A stretch of 64,000 nt of DNA from NCBI GenBank assembly GCA_032433765.1, contig JAVIAB010000101.1, positions 65,195,640 through 65,259,639 on the forward strand, read 5' to 3'. The notes beneath the pieces are model-generated. The model was not told the DNA's origin. It made no database searches and worked only from the letters and a program-made list of their open reading frames with translations. Every line of letters begins with the position of its first letter. The stretch's first letter is position 1. The stretch comes from Megaustenia siamemsis (taxonomy: Eukaryota > Mollusca > Gastropoda > Stylommatophora > Ariophantidae). Position numbers and translations under genes: made by a program. Of the stretch, positions 34,566 to 46,322 are shown in pieces.

Positions 34566-35845
34566 CTGAGCAAGGAATATGTATGTTTAATTAAAAAAGC
34601 ACCAATTAGGTTAAATAAAGCTACAATTTCTCACAGCCAGCCAAACTGACAGTGCAATATTTCTGGATTTGTCTTACAGAAGCAAACTTGGATGAATAAC
34701 GTGACAGTCAGGATGAACCGAGTAGTTTTAAAATTCTGCGAGAATGTATAGATATCGATTCAAATTAAAATAAAAAAACAGAAGAAATCTAAAAATTATG
34801 ATGTAAATATTGGGGTATGCATGATACGTCGAATTATTTTGTTGAAAGGCAGTGGGAGAGATATAATATAACATATGTTAGGTTTTGAACTGTTTGCTTA
34901 GGTCGTCATGTAATACATTTGTCTATGGACAGGGAGTGAGAAAGAAAGAGTAGCTACACCTATTTGACATTGTGTATAACTAATGTTCGTTAAGGTTTCT
35001 CTATAAAAAAAACTCATGTAAACTACTTGTGTTTCCCTATTTTTAAGAGTAATATATAGCTGTGATGATAAATATGTGTGTATACTATAAATATCAAATC
35101 TGTTATTTCAGATTGCCAGACTAGTATATGTAAGTAAAATAACAGTAATGCAATGTTTGGTGATATCATGCAGGAAAATCAAAAGCATTATAAATGTATA
35201 TTAGTAGAGGTGAGGTATCGGAATATTCTATTGATCATATAAATCTTGGACACATAAACAAGGAGGGCGACACTTAAATTATGCCACTGAATGCGATACA
35301 GTAGTATATGTCAGTGGAACACTTTATAACATGGAGATCGTCTTACTACTGTGAGGATGGAACGTAAATTATGTGGTGCGACCTCGTCCTCTGTTTGTCC
35401 AAGCTGTCTAGAACAATGTTTCGGAGAAACTCGGAAAACGAAAGTGGAAAGAGCACAAACATTGGGAAAGAAGCATTAACGAATAAACAGACCTGGTCTC
35501 TACCAGCAAGAGAGAACAGGCAGTGGCTGATACTGGTTGTAGATAACGGTACTAGAGGTTATATGAAGTATCTGTGAAAATAGGTAGCATGTCTTTTAAG
35601 AGGTGATTTACCTTTCATCTGCCCATTGGGAAGAATGGTGCTGGCTCATTATGGAGTTTTCTCAGTCAACGTAAAATGTTTACAAGTAGATACATTAAAC
35701 TGGATAATAAGAAAGGATGAAAGAAAAGGAGACAATATGAACTGAAAGTGTTTATAAAGGAAAAAAGCACAGCTGGCGAACAAGATCTTTTTTCTTTAGA
35801 ACATCAGAAGTTCATTTTTACTTCACTGTTGACTTGATATATGAA
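34566..35845. other. No supported gene; holds one copy of a dispersed repeat
   Basis: About 34840-34930 shares GTTAGGTTTTGAACT.TTTG and flanking text with 42756-42850. Otherwise anonymous; the frame 35371-35577 has no domain. Confidence 0.4.
34840..34930 (+). repeat. Dispersed repeat, copy 1
   Basis: GTTGAAAGGCAG, then ATGTTAGGTTTTGAACTGTT and TCATG.AATAC match the sequence at 42756-42850 in the same orientation and order. Nature unknown. Confidence 0.5.
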
Positions 35846-35989
35846 TCAGGTAGGTGGGTGTAACGTTCACTCCTACAGTGAATGGAGACTGTCACAATAC
35901 CTTGTGGGAGTGATGTATGGTGACTGTCACAATACCTTGTTGAAGTGATGTATGGTGACTGTCAAAATACCTTATTTAAGTGATGTATG
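35846..35989 (+). repeat. 35-bp minisatellite, left part (about 4 units)
   Basis: Units with GGTGACTGTCACAATACCTT and GTGATGTAT, identical in type to the array at 38190-39640. Separated from it by a LINE insertion. Confidence 0.85.
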
Positions 35990-38150
35990 GTGTCATTTAG
36001 GAACAGCGTCGAGTAAGCCAAAACCTACCCAGGAGCAGATATTAATTCAGACCACAATTCTGTAATGATAAAAATGAAAATCAAATTAAAAAGAAGCAAA
36101 CAAAAAACTAATTCAGCAACACAAATAGATATAACAGCGTTAAACCAGAAAGATGTACAAGAAACTTATACTGTACAAGTAAAGAACACATATCAGAAGC
36201 TACTAGAAGAGGGGATAGAGCAGTACAGAAGAGAAAATCCTGAGGAAAAAGTCACAACAAAATGACAATGCATAAAAAACAGCATGCAAGAAACCTGCAA
36301 CACCTTGCCCAAAAAGGAAAGTAACAAAAAACAAAAATGGATAACTGATAAAATCTTAGAAAAAATGGAAGAAAGAAGACAAGCGAAAAACACTGCCAGA
36401 TACAAGGATATCGACAATGAAATACGGAGAATGTGCAAAAAGGCAAAAGAAGACTGGCTCAACCAAAGATGTCTAGAAGTCGAAACTATGGAAAGTAAAC
36501 AAAAATTAAGAGAGATGCACACAGAAATAAAGAGAATGACGAATAAAGACAAAAAGCTACAGGAAACGGATGTATTGCAAACAAAGAGGGAAGAATGCTA
36601 ACAGACAACAAAGATATAATAGATAGATGGCAAGAATATATAAGAGAATTATTTCATGACGAAAGGGACAAAAAGCAAGACATAAAATGTACATACAACT
36701 ATAAAATCCTGAAATCTGAAGTAGAAAAAGCTATAAAAACAATGAAAAAGGGAAAAGCAGCAGGGCCTTACAATATACAAATAGAGATGATACAGGCTCT
36801 AGAAGAGTTTGGCGACAAAGTGATCACAGACATATGCAATGACATATACCATACAGGATACATACCAAACGATCTAAAAACATCAACTTTCATTGCATTG
36901 CCTAAAAAGAATGGTGCAGCTGAATGCAGTGACTTCAGAACAATAAGCCTAATGAGCCAGGTAAAAAAAAAAAATTACTAAAAGTTATACAGGGGAGAAT
37001 TCAGAATAAAATCAATACTGAATTAGATGAGCAACAATTTGGATTCAGGAAAAACAGTGGGACAAAAGAAGCCATATTCAGCATGAGAACATTGATTGAA
37101 AAGTACACAGAAGTAAACAAACCAAAATATGCCTGCTATATAGACTACACCAAAGCTTTCGATAGAATACACCATAACCAACTTATAGACTGACTAAAGG
37201 ATATAAATCTAGACGACGCAGACATACGACTTATATGTAATTTGTACTGGGAGCAAACAGCAATAATAAGATATAACAAGGAGAACTCTACACCCATGGA
37301 CATAAAAAGAGGAGTAAGACAAGGATGCATCCTATCACCAAGCTTGTTCAATCTATGCACTGAACAAATCTTCAAAAACATCTCAGAGATACCAGGCCTA
37401 AACATTAATGGAAAGATAATCAATAACCTGAGATATGCTGATGATACTGTTCTACTAGCAGACAATCCTATAGACCTACAACAATTGCTTAATGTGATAA
37501 ACATAACAAGCAACAAATATGGACTACAAATGAATATCAAAGAGACTAAACCTATGATCATAAACAAAGAAAATTCTCAAGACCTACAATTAAATATCAC
37601 AGTTGAGGGAATACATCTGGAGACAGTCCAGAGTTACAACTACCTGGGACATACTATAACCAATGATGGAAAATGCAAAACTGAAATAAAAAAAAAGAAT
37701 AGGTATGGCAACAAGTAATTTTAATGCCATGAAAAATATACTAACAACAACACAAATATCAACAAGGCTGAAACTAAGAATGGCAAAATGTTACATCTTC
37801 TCAATATTCCTGTATGGTGCAGAAACATGGACATTAGACAAGAAAACAGAACAGAAAATTAAAACCTTTGAAATGTGGATTTATAGAAGAATAGGTAGAA
37901 TTGGATGGAAACAAAAGATAACAAACGATACAGTTTTAAAACAACTAAAAAAAAAAAAGAGAACTACTAAATACAATTAAGACAAGACATATGAAATTTT
38001 TGGGGCATGTTAAAAGACACAACAGCCTGCTAAAAGAAATATTGGAAGGTAAAATACAAGGTAAAAGAGGCAAAGGCAGACCAAGACTAACATGAAACAG
38101 AGTAGAATGACGATCCATGGTAGCCAACCTTCGTTGCGGAGAAGGCACAA

Positions 38151-38187
<37 letters not shown>

Positions 38188-38189
38188 GT
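35990..38189 (+). mobile_element. RTE-like LINE, family 1, longest copy, inserted in a minisatellite
   Basis: It begins at the endonuclease C-terminus (FRNSVE, then YPGADINSDHNSV with the catalytic SDH). A charged linker (36065-36601) follows, then RT: KSEVEKAIKTMKKGKAAGPYNI, CNDIYHTGYIPND, FGFRKNSGTKEAIF and YACYIDYTKAFDR. Next are LYWEQTAIIRYNKENSTPM, GVRQGCILSPSLFNL and LRYADDTVLLAD (YADD codons 37434-37445). After that come YLGHTITNDGKC, YGAETWTLDK, FEMWIYRRIGRIGW and GHVKRHNSLL, ending NLRCGEGT. The catalytic YADD is intact, but there are stops at about 36263 and 37190, shifts near 36600, 36970, 37700 and 37960, and a small deletion near 38093. The tail is about 13 GAT units (38151-38189). 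Confidence 0.88.
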
Positions 38190-39640
38190 CACTGTCACAA
38201 TACCATGTGCGAGAGATGTATGGTGACTGTCACAATACCTTGTAGGAATGATGTATAGTGACTGTCACAATACCATGTGGGAGTGATTTATAGTGACTGT
38301 CACAATACCTTGTAGGAGTGATGATGGTAATTGTCACAATACCTTGTAGGAGTGATGTATGGTGACTGTCACAATACCTTGTAGGAGTGATGATGGTGAC
38401 TGTCACAATACCTCGTGCGAGTGATTTATGGTGACTGTCACAATACCATGTAGGAGTGATGAATGTGAATGTCACAATACATTGTAAGAGTGATGTTTGG
38501 TGACTGTCACAATACCTTGTAGGAGTGGTGTATGGTGACTGCCACAATACCTTGTAGGAGTGATATATGGTGACTGCCACATTACCTTGTGCGAGTGATT
38601 TATGTTGACTGTCACAATACATTGTAAGAGTGATGATGGTGACTGTCACAATACCTTATTGAAGTGATGTATGGTGACTATCACAATACCTTGTGCGAGT
38701 GATTTATGGTGACTGTCAGAATACCATGTAGGATTCATGATGGTTACTGTCACAATACCTTGAAAAAGTGTTGTATGATGACTGTCACAATACCGTGTGC
38801 GAGTGATTTATGGTGACTGTCACAATACCTTGTAGGAGTGATGATGGGGAATGTCACAATAACTTGTAAGAGTGATGTATGATGACTGTCACAATACAGT
38901 GTGCGAGTGATTTATGGTGACTGTCACAATACCGTGTAGGAGCGAAGTGTGGTGACTGTCACAATACCTTATTTCAGAGATGTATGGTGAATGTCACAAT
39001 ACCTCGTATGAGTGATGATGGTGAATGTCACAATACCTTGTAGGAGTGATGATGGGGAATGTCACAATAACTTGTAAGAGTGATGTATGATGACTGTCAC
39101 AATACAGTGTGCGAGTGATTTATGGTGACTGTCACAATACCGTGTAGGAGCGAAGTGTGGTGACTGTCACAATACCTTATTTCAGAGATGTATGGTGAAT
39201 GTCACAATACCTCGTATGAGTGATGATGGTGAATGTCACAATACCTTGTAGGAGTGATGTATGGTGACTGTCACAATACCTTGTAGGATTGATGATGGTG
39301 ACTGTCACAATACCTTGTTCGAGTGATTTATGGTGACTGTCACAATACCTTGTAGTAGTGATGATTGTGAATGTCACAATACATTGTAAGAGTGATGTAT
39401 GTGACTGTCACAATACCTTGTAGGAGTGTTGTGTGGTGACTGTCACAATACCTTATAGGAGTGATGTATGATGACTGCCACAATACCTTGTGCGAGTGAT
39501 TTATGGTGACTGTCACAATACCTTGTGCGAATGATTTATGGTGACTGTCACAATACATTGTAGTTGTGATGATGGGGATGTGTCAATACCTTGTAAGAGT
39601 GATGCATGGTGACTGTCACAATACCTTGTGTGAGTGTACG
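38190..39640 (+). repeat. 35-bp minisatellite, right part (about 41 units)
   Basis: The unit is about 35 bp, with core GGTGACTGTCACAATACCTT then GTAGGAGTGATGTAT. The core contains the inverted repeat GTGAC-T-GTCAC. A block of about six units is duplicated: 38843 onward and 39051 onward are the same over about 200 bp (offset 208). Long minus-strand frames across it (38230-38649, 39177-39558) are by-products of the repeat. Confidence 0.95.
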
Positions 39641-39921
39641 TTACACATCAATATTTGCTCCCCCTACCTGACGCCACACTGTGATTATTTGCCTGTTCGC
39701 TGACTTGATATATTGCCATTCTTATACGCTGACCAGTTAATTAATATTCTGTGTTTTCTTTTATCTACTATATTCTCCCTGTTTACTACATATCCCAGCT
39801 GTCCCATTCTCTTTACTACGAATAGTTATTTCTTGCATCTTCTGATATTATTAAACGTTGTATTTACCCTTAATCTGTTTCATAACATTATCTTTCACTA
39901 TTATTATTGTCTCGTTAATAA

Positions 39922-39924
<3 letters not shown>

Positions 39925-39978
<54 letters not shown>
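39925..39978. repeat. (TA)n microsatellite
   Basis: About 26 TA units immediately beside the 3' end of the SINE at 39985. Confidence 0.9.
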
Positions 39979-39979
<1 letters not shown>

Positions 39980-39984
39980 CAAAG

Positions 39985-40221
39985 AGCCGCAGTCACGCCA
40001 AAATGGCGTATAGGGAATATTGTGTTAGTGACCATAATTTTTACAGACCTTCGGCACACTAATTTTAGGGGTAATGTGTCGGTGTTACGCCCGCACCACT
40101 TTACTTTCCCAGAAAAAACCCGGTACCCATCAAAGGCTGGGTGAACCCGGCCCTTCTGTCTGGATCCAAACCGACCTCTTGTCCTTTGTAGTCCAATTCA
40201 CTAACCACAGAGCTATCGTGG

Positions 40222-40225
<4 letters not shown>
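39985..40225 (-). repeat. tRNA-derived SINE, copy 2
   Basis: On the minus strand the head reads TAGCTCTGTGGTTAGTGAAT (A-box) and TCGGTTTGGATCCAGAC (B-box). The body reads CGGGTTCACCCAGCCTTTGA, TGGGTACCGGG, TTCTGGGAAAGTAAAG and GGTCACTAACAC, ending CTATACGCCATTTTGGCGTG. Both ends abut (TA)n tracts. The body matches the copies at 17185 and 49518. Confidence 0.75.

Positions 40226-40268
<43 letters not shown>
40224..40268. repeat. (TA)n microsatellite
   Basis: About 21 TA units beside the tRNA-like head of the SINE. Confidence 0.9.
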
Positions 40269-40269
<1 letters not shown>

Positions 40270-40454
40270 ATATGCCGTCCTGCTGCCATACAGGTATGTT
40301 CAGGAGTGTAAAAGGCTAACGGAAAGCACCCCGAAGTAAAACAACTCCACTGCCTTGATAGTGAGATTTTTAGTCAAAGGCTAGCGGAGCCAACCGTAAA
40401 CAAACCGACGGAAGGCAACAGAAGACCACCGTAGTAATTGCTTTGTACAATTAT

Positions 40455-40550
40455 GAATCGCCACACGAAAAGTTAAATAACTGCCGTGATAGGAAGTTGT
40501 GGAGAGACATGATAACCTACGCCAGCAGTCTTGGTACTTTATGATGGCGA
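40455..40550 (+). mobile_element. Short family 2 LINE 3'-end fragment
   Basis: Encodes KLNNCRDRKLWRDMITYASS-like text (AACTGCCGTGATAGGAAGTT, GAGAGACATGATAACCTACG) and a GATGGCGATGAT tail, then runs into (TA)n at 40550-40600. Only the last ~95 bp of the element is present. Confidence 0.7.
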
Positions 40551-40890
40551 TGATATATATAGTTATATATATATTTATATATATATTCACACACATATAG
40601 ATAACACTGAATACCCAGATCGACTTATTTAATGGCAGCTTTCACACTAAGACATTTTTCTTCATCTACAAAATATGTCAGGAACATGATCATATGCGAA
40701 CAATCTCTGAGATAATATTTTTTTTTAAACAGGCCTGTGATTGAGTCTTTGCAAATGCGGGTTCTTTGAACCAGAGAGGGATTACGTATTCACATTCTTG
40801 TTACTAACTATACCATACTGTTAATTTCTGAAAGTTTAGCTATAACATAGAACACGTTTTTTTTTCTTCTGGTCTTAAGGAGTAATTCGT

Positions 40891-41029
40891 CTTGTACTGC
40901 AAACAACTACTGTAATGCGTCTATATATTAAGTCATGTATTACAAACAGCTACTGTAATGCGTCTATATATTAAGTCATGTACTACAAACAGCTACTGTA
41001 ATGCGTCTGTATATTACGTCATGTATCGG
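40891..41029 (+). repeat. 43-bp tandem repeat, three units
   Basis: Three near-identical units with ACAAACAGCTACTGTAATGC and GTCTATATATTAAGTCATGT. The TGTAATG landmark falls at 40911, 40954 and 40997, giving a 43-bp period. Confidence 0.9.
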
Positions 41030-41880
41030 TCAGGGGCAAGACGGTGCGTTTGAATTCTTATCTGTTAATCCATATTTTGTTATGTACCATTGTTTCTGTG
41101 ATCCTAGTTTGTGTTCTTAGAGTGCTGAAAGTGATGCAGTTCTGCCAGATATGCTCTGTAGTTTGCATTGATGCTCCTCAGTCTCATGTTGTAATGTCGA
41201 TGTGGCTTATCTTGTTTAGCTGTGCTCTAAGGCCGCAGTGATATGGTCTTCGCCTAAAAGTATTTGGTCTGCTCGTCTACTGAAGTTGATTAATCTGTCG
41301 TATTATGGTTCTTATTGTTCATATAACCCACTCCATTATGATTTCTTCACTTGTTTTATATTGCCCGTATTCATTTGAGACTCTGAAATTTGTAGAAGTG
41401 ATCAAGGCTTCCATCTGTTTTTGCATGTTCACCTGATTTCTTGTTCCTTGGGATGCCAGAGTGCGCTGGTAACCACTGCAGGACTAGTTATGTCTTTTCT
41501 AGCAGGTAACACAAGCTGTTCTTTATTTCCTGAATGAGTCTGTCATCTTTCAGACTTGTATCGTGCCTATGACTGTTCTTAGATCATATAGAATATCAAT
41601 TATTGGACCTTGTGTGAACTTAGGACCTCTTGTGATTGACCATTAGCATGGCTGCTTCGAGTTTCATTGCCTCTGCTCTGGAATTTGTTCACCTTTCCGC
41701 GGAAGAGAATGTGTTTCTGCTTTAACACCTCGGTAGATTATATACATTACATTGCCTCCCTTCTTTGGTACTTCTTTTGGCGATCAATATGTAAATGTCA
41801 GTGGCAATTATCTCTTGTGTATTTTTTCTAGGATCATTATAAGTGACAAGGCTTTCATTTCTGTCTCAGGTTGTCTTTTG
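41030..41880 (-). pseudogene. Retrotransposon RNase H domain remnant, second type
   Basis: On the minus strand: TDIYILIA, then RAEAMKLEAAMLMVN (compare RAE...EAA with a catalytic Glu), D-containing stretches, and LQWLPAHSGIPRNKKSGEHAK at about 41405-41475 in place of the usual QW.PGHSGI.GNE.AD.LAK. Both key acidic residues of the last block (GNE, AD) are changed to Lys and Gly. Stops occur throughout. Which element it came from (LINE or other) is unclear. Confidence 0.6.
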
Positions 41881-42586
41881 TAGATTATTCCTGGATTTTA
41901 TTCCATCATTTTATTTATTAAGAGCATTTTAAAATTAGGAGAAAAGCAAGATACGTGTTAGGTTTTGTGTTCATGAACTACATTTTTCTCTGAACATATT
42001 CTCGATATATTCTCAGTATGCCAGGGTGTTGCAAGAAAAATTTGACGTAAGTAACTGTTTTTGAGAGGACACGTCAATGTGAGTAATGACTTTACATGTT
42101 CATGGTTACACTTTGTTATTTCTTTCTCGTTATTCGTGTAACCTTTGTTAACGTACCGTTAATTAATAATACTCAGCAAATCGTAGATGAGGGAAATACA
42201 TTCTGGAATTGTGTTTTATGAAGGAAGTCTGTGTTAGCAACAGTCCTGCTCTACCAATGAAATAAATTATGTTAAAATATATGGTAGGAAGAAATACTGT
42301 CAGGTCTGATATATATATATATAACAAACGTTTGCGTTTGATATACGATTCATAACCATATAAAAAAGCTAATTTTCTAGCCAAGAATACTAACATAGAA
42401 CAGATTCGTTTATTGTGCTTAAACTGTCGATGGTCAATATGCTAGTGAAATAGTTTCTTTGTATATTTATATAATAATAAAAAATAATAAACGTGGCTGT
42501 TCTCCTATGTTAATAGTCTTGGTTAGAAAGTTTGATTTTATTAAATGGTTATGAATATATATATGTATATATATATATATATATAG

Positions 42587-42637
<51 letters not shown>

Positions 42638-42999
42638 TATATATATGTATATTTACATATAGTTATATATATGTATATATATATATATAGTTTTGATCAG
42701 TTATATGGCTAATTTGAAACTTGTAATATTGGGGCTATACATAAATCATATTACTAGTTTGTTGAGAGGCAGAGAAAGATGTCAGAAGAAATGTTAGGTT
42801 TTGAACTATTTGACTGGGGCGCCATGCAATACAAATGTCAATGTACTAATAGTATATGACCCTTTTTGTCTTGTCAGATGGTCTAATGGGGGCTATTGTG
42901 TATTTTTTTCAGGTTTTGTTTTTGTCGAACAGCTTCTCACGTGACTAATTCTACCAATGTTTGACAAACACACGCGATCACAGAATGAACAAGTCAGGC
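41881..42999. other. No supported gene; AT microsatellites and a dispersed repeat copy
   Basis: Contains interrupted (TA)n/(TATG)n tracts at about 42555-42690 and the second copy of the dispersed repeat of 34840 at 42756-42850. No coding signal. Confidence 0.5.
42756..42850 (+). repeat. Dispersed repeat, copy 2
   Basis: GTTGAGAGGCAG, ATGTTAGGTTTTGAACTATT and GCCATGCAATACAAATGTC match 34840-34930. Confidence 0.5.
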
Positions 43000-44290
43000 C
43001 CACTGGTCCACATGGTTTTCCATTCTTTTTCATGAGTCTTTTCTCTTCCACGTTTTGCCTTAGCACAGTCTCAAATGATGTTATACCATTCCTTATACAC
43101 GCTCTCCATAATGTGCGATCACGTGCTAGATGTTTTCAGTTGTTTTCACAGAAGGAGAAGTCATTCCGAGATGATTTACATATATCTGTATATCGTAGTT
43201 TAGGTCGCTGATTTGTCTTTTTCCGTCCGTTATTTCAATATATAGTATTTGTCTGGGGAAGCGTCTTTCTTCCATTCGCTGGAAGTGCCCCAGCCATCTT
43301 AGTGTTCCACATCTGAACATCGACATGATTGCTGGGGACTTAGCACGTTGCAGGAGAGTTCAGTTGGTTATTTTATAATGCCCTTTGATGTGCATTATTC
43401 TGCGCAGACATCGCATGCAGAAGATATTTAGTCTTGTTTCGTGATTTGAGTATGTTGTCCAGGTTTCAGATCCATATAATAGTGTGCTAAGCACACAAGT
43501 TTTATATATTACAAATTTAGTCTACAGTGTTAGTTTCGTGTTCTTTCAGGTCCTTTATGTGAGCTTGCCAAAAGTAGATTATATACATTACCAATTCGGC
43601 TGTTTATTTCATCATCAAGAGAAGTGGTTTGCGTAATTGTAGATCCAAGATACGTGAATTTCTGAACTGATTCTAGTGGACACTCTTTCTGTGTGATTAA
43701 TATAAGTTTGATGTCTTGACCTAGTATTACTGTTTTCTGAACACTTATTGAACAATGAGCCGTCTGATCATGTGCGAATATAAATATCACCTGAGCTATT
43801 TTCGAAGGCGTAATTTAGAAGGGCGGCAAAAAATATACCAAAAAGGGTAGGGGCGAGGACACATCCCTGTTTCACTCCCTTGTTGACTTTAAAACTCTCT
43901 GATGAACTCCTATCAAAATGGATTTTAGCATTCATGTTTTCATGAACGGACATAATCAGCTTGAGTAATTTAGGTGGACAGCCTATGCTTTCTAACACCC
44001 TGTAGAGCCCATCTCTATTTACTGAGTTGAAGGCCTTTGTGAGATCCACAATGTCAAAATATAGCTGCATATTTTGTTCCCTGCATTTTTCTTGTAAATA
44101 TCTAAGTGTGAATATCATGTCTATAGTTGATCTCCCGGCTCTGAAGCTGCTTTAAGACTCGGGAAGTTTACGTTCTGCAAGTCTATGCAGGCGTTTTAGT
44201 ATTACTCTCGCAAAAACCTTCCCAGCTGTGCTAAGGAGAGAGATGCCTCTAAGCACTAATAGTGAAAATGATACATTTAGTCCCGCATTA
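43000..44290 (-). mobile_element. LINE fragment of a third type; RT active-site block deleted
   Basis: On the minus strand from the right: GISLLSTAGKVFARVILKRLH, RKLPES, FRAGRSTIDMIFTLRYLQEK, YFDIVDLTKAFNSVNRDGL, IGCPPKLLKLIMSVHE and GVKQGCVLAPTLFGIFF. Then IYIRT(stop)SDGSLFN, after which text jumps to KTVILGQDIKL, FTYLGSTITQTTSLDDEINSR and, near 43300, RCGTLRWLGHFQRMEERRFP and ARDRTLWRACI. The segment that should carry the FADD/YADD catalytic box between GSLFN and KKTEV is missing. It is clearly different from the two RTE-like families; I cannot assign its clade. Confidence 0.75.
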
Positions 44291-45492
44291 CACATTTTGA
44301 CAGCTTTGGATTGAATAAAGAATATATTGAAGGGAACAATTTCTTTAAAATAGTGAAGGGGTCAGGAATAATATTTATGTTTTATAGTTCTAAACCAGAT
44401 ATGCTAGCTAGAGTCCCGTTGTCCACACCGAATTGCTTTGAGAGAAATAAAATCCTGAAAGAGAGGACATCAAAAACAAGTTTACAACTGGAGAATATAA
44501 GAAATCATAATTTCCATTCTCATAGACGTTTGCGTAACACGTTGTTAAACAACATATGTAAGGGAAACAATTTAATCTATAGAGATAATTAATGTTTACA
44601 TGAACAGTGAATTTCAAGCATAAATAAAACGACCAAAAAGGGGCAAATTAAATTTTTTAAAAACATTTGAAATTCGACATTATAAAAATAGCATATTCAC
44701 TATGAAGAAATTGAACTGAGATGGTTGAGCCGTAAAACAAGCGTTTTATAAGACAGGAAATCGTCAAAGGAAATGTGACTGTTGTGTCATCCAAAATGAA
44801 AATAACTGAATTGACAAGATCAAGGACCTTACCGCGTAATATACAATACTTGATCAAATAGCTTCGAACAATGGGAATTACTGAGTGGCTGCACACTCAG
44901 AAACTGCATCATTGACCGGGATCGTTCTTTCTTACATGAATAGGATCAGCACATACATGCGATTTTTTTTTTCAATTTCTTTACATATTTTGTTTCATTT
45001 TGTTCAGTTTTAAAAATAATTAACATGAATGAGCTAATGCTGTCCGTATCCCTACTTTTTTAATAATTCCTACAGAAACATTCTAACGACCGCAAAGTGG
45101 GAAAACATTGTGTCGTCGAATATCTGCATAATGTCACTCTCTCTCTCTCTATTTGTCACTTATAAGCAATCGTATCATCATCTTTGCTGTCGCACCGCAT
45201 TATTGTGGATATCCCTATATATACTGCAGTGATATAATCGAAACTGAAAAAAACTAGAAATATCCCACGGTTTTGTATTGAGAATTGGTACGTCATTAAT
45301 GTTGATCAATATACATGTTTATAGCTTCACTTTCCAATCACAGTATTTGTATCTTCTTAGGTTACTGCTGTTTCAAACGCAATAATGAAGGTAAGTGATA
45401 TTAGGAGCTAATGTAAATGGAAAAAAATCACACTATTTAGCTCAGCCACATTTCATTACTTGTTTGTTTATTGTACATTCATCATTGTTAAC
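44291..45492. other. No supported gene
   Basis: Anonymous AT-rich DNA; a (CT)n run at 45137-45152. The frames at 44311 and 44657 show no domain. Confidence 0.35.
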
Positions 45493-45508
45493 AACTGACC
45501 ATCTCTAT

Positions 45509-45958
45509 CATCATCATCACGTGCCATACCGGTTGATGTAGGCGATCATGTCCTTCCACAATCGTATATCCACAGTGCATTGTATCAGTTCAGTTCTTGG
45601 CTGTTTTCTATGCCATGACACCAAGCTATCCAGTATTTTCTCTCGTTGTCGTTCGCGATCTCTCGTTCCTTTTATTTTGCCAGTTGCAACAAAGTATTCC
45701 ACATTTCCTCTTCTCATGATGTGCCCGACAAATGTTGAATGTTTCTTTTTGATGTTTTTTTAGGCGCTCCCTTTTTGTGTTGGCCTCTTTGAGAACGTCA
45801 TCATTGGCTTTTTTAGCTGTCTAGGGAACCTTCAACATTCTTCTGAGAAATTACATCACTGTGGCCTCTGATATTCTTTACATTTATTTGTCTACTGCCC
45901 ATGATTCGCTTCCATAGGTCAAAATTATTTTTTTCTTTCACTGATGAGTTTTCTCATT
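45509..45958 (-). mobile_element. Family 2 LINE 3' piece of the twin-primed copy
   Basis: On the minus strand: YGSESWAVDK, FLRRMLKVP.TAKKANDDVL, then MRRGNVEYFVATGKIKGTRD, RQREKILDSLVSWH and LWKDMIAYINRYGT followed by (GAT)n. Stops and a shift near 45720. Confidence 0.8.
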
Positions 45959-45971
45959 TCTTTTGACATAT

Positions 45972-46306
45972 ATTTGTTGCAAGAGGGCAATTTCAATTGA
46001 TAAAACAAGGAATCAGACAAGGCTGTGTTCTATCGCCGGATTTGTTTGCATTTTACAGCGAACATATTATGAGATCAATAGTAGACAAAAAATGAATTGA
46101 AGTCAACGGTCACAACATAAATAATTTGTGATATGCGGATGACATAGTCTTAATAGCAGAGATAGACAATAAACTACAAGAAATTATGGACATAATTGTT
46201 AAAGCAATCAACAAGAAGGGCCTCAGTCTGAATAGTAAGAAAACAGTCGTAATGGTCATATCGAAGAAACAATCATTACTATCACGCAGCATAAAAAAAT
46301 AAAACA
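45972..46306 (+). mobile_element. Family 2 LINE 5' piece (RT palm) of the twin-primed copy
   Basis: On the plus strand: GQFQLIKQGIRQGCVLSPDL, FYSEHIMRSIVDKK(stop)IEV, INNL(stop)YADDIVLIAE, IMDIIVKAINKKGLSLNSKK and VVMVISKKQS. YADD is intact but stops interrupt the frame. About 200 bp of element sequence is missing between this piece and the 3' piece. Confidence 0.8.
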
Positions 46307-46322
46307 AACTGGTCACCTCTAT

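Larger units (their letters stand above)
45493..46322. mobile_element. Twin-primed (internally inverted) RTE-like LINE insertion, family 2
   Basis: Two family 2 pieces in opposite orientation share one imperfect 16-bp target duplication: AACTGACCATCTCTAT (45493-45508) and AACTGGTCACCTCTAT (46307-46322), 13 of 16 identical and all three differences transitions. A (CAT)n tail, reversed, follows the left duplication. The 5' piece is inverted relative to the 3' piece, as expected of twin priming. Confidence 0.65.

Noticed and set aside
38230..39558. Long minus-strand frames with repeated TVTI..YCDSHH peptides
   Set aside because: They are translations of the 35-bp minisatellite; the peptide repeats follow from the DNA repeat.
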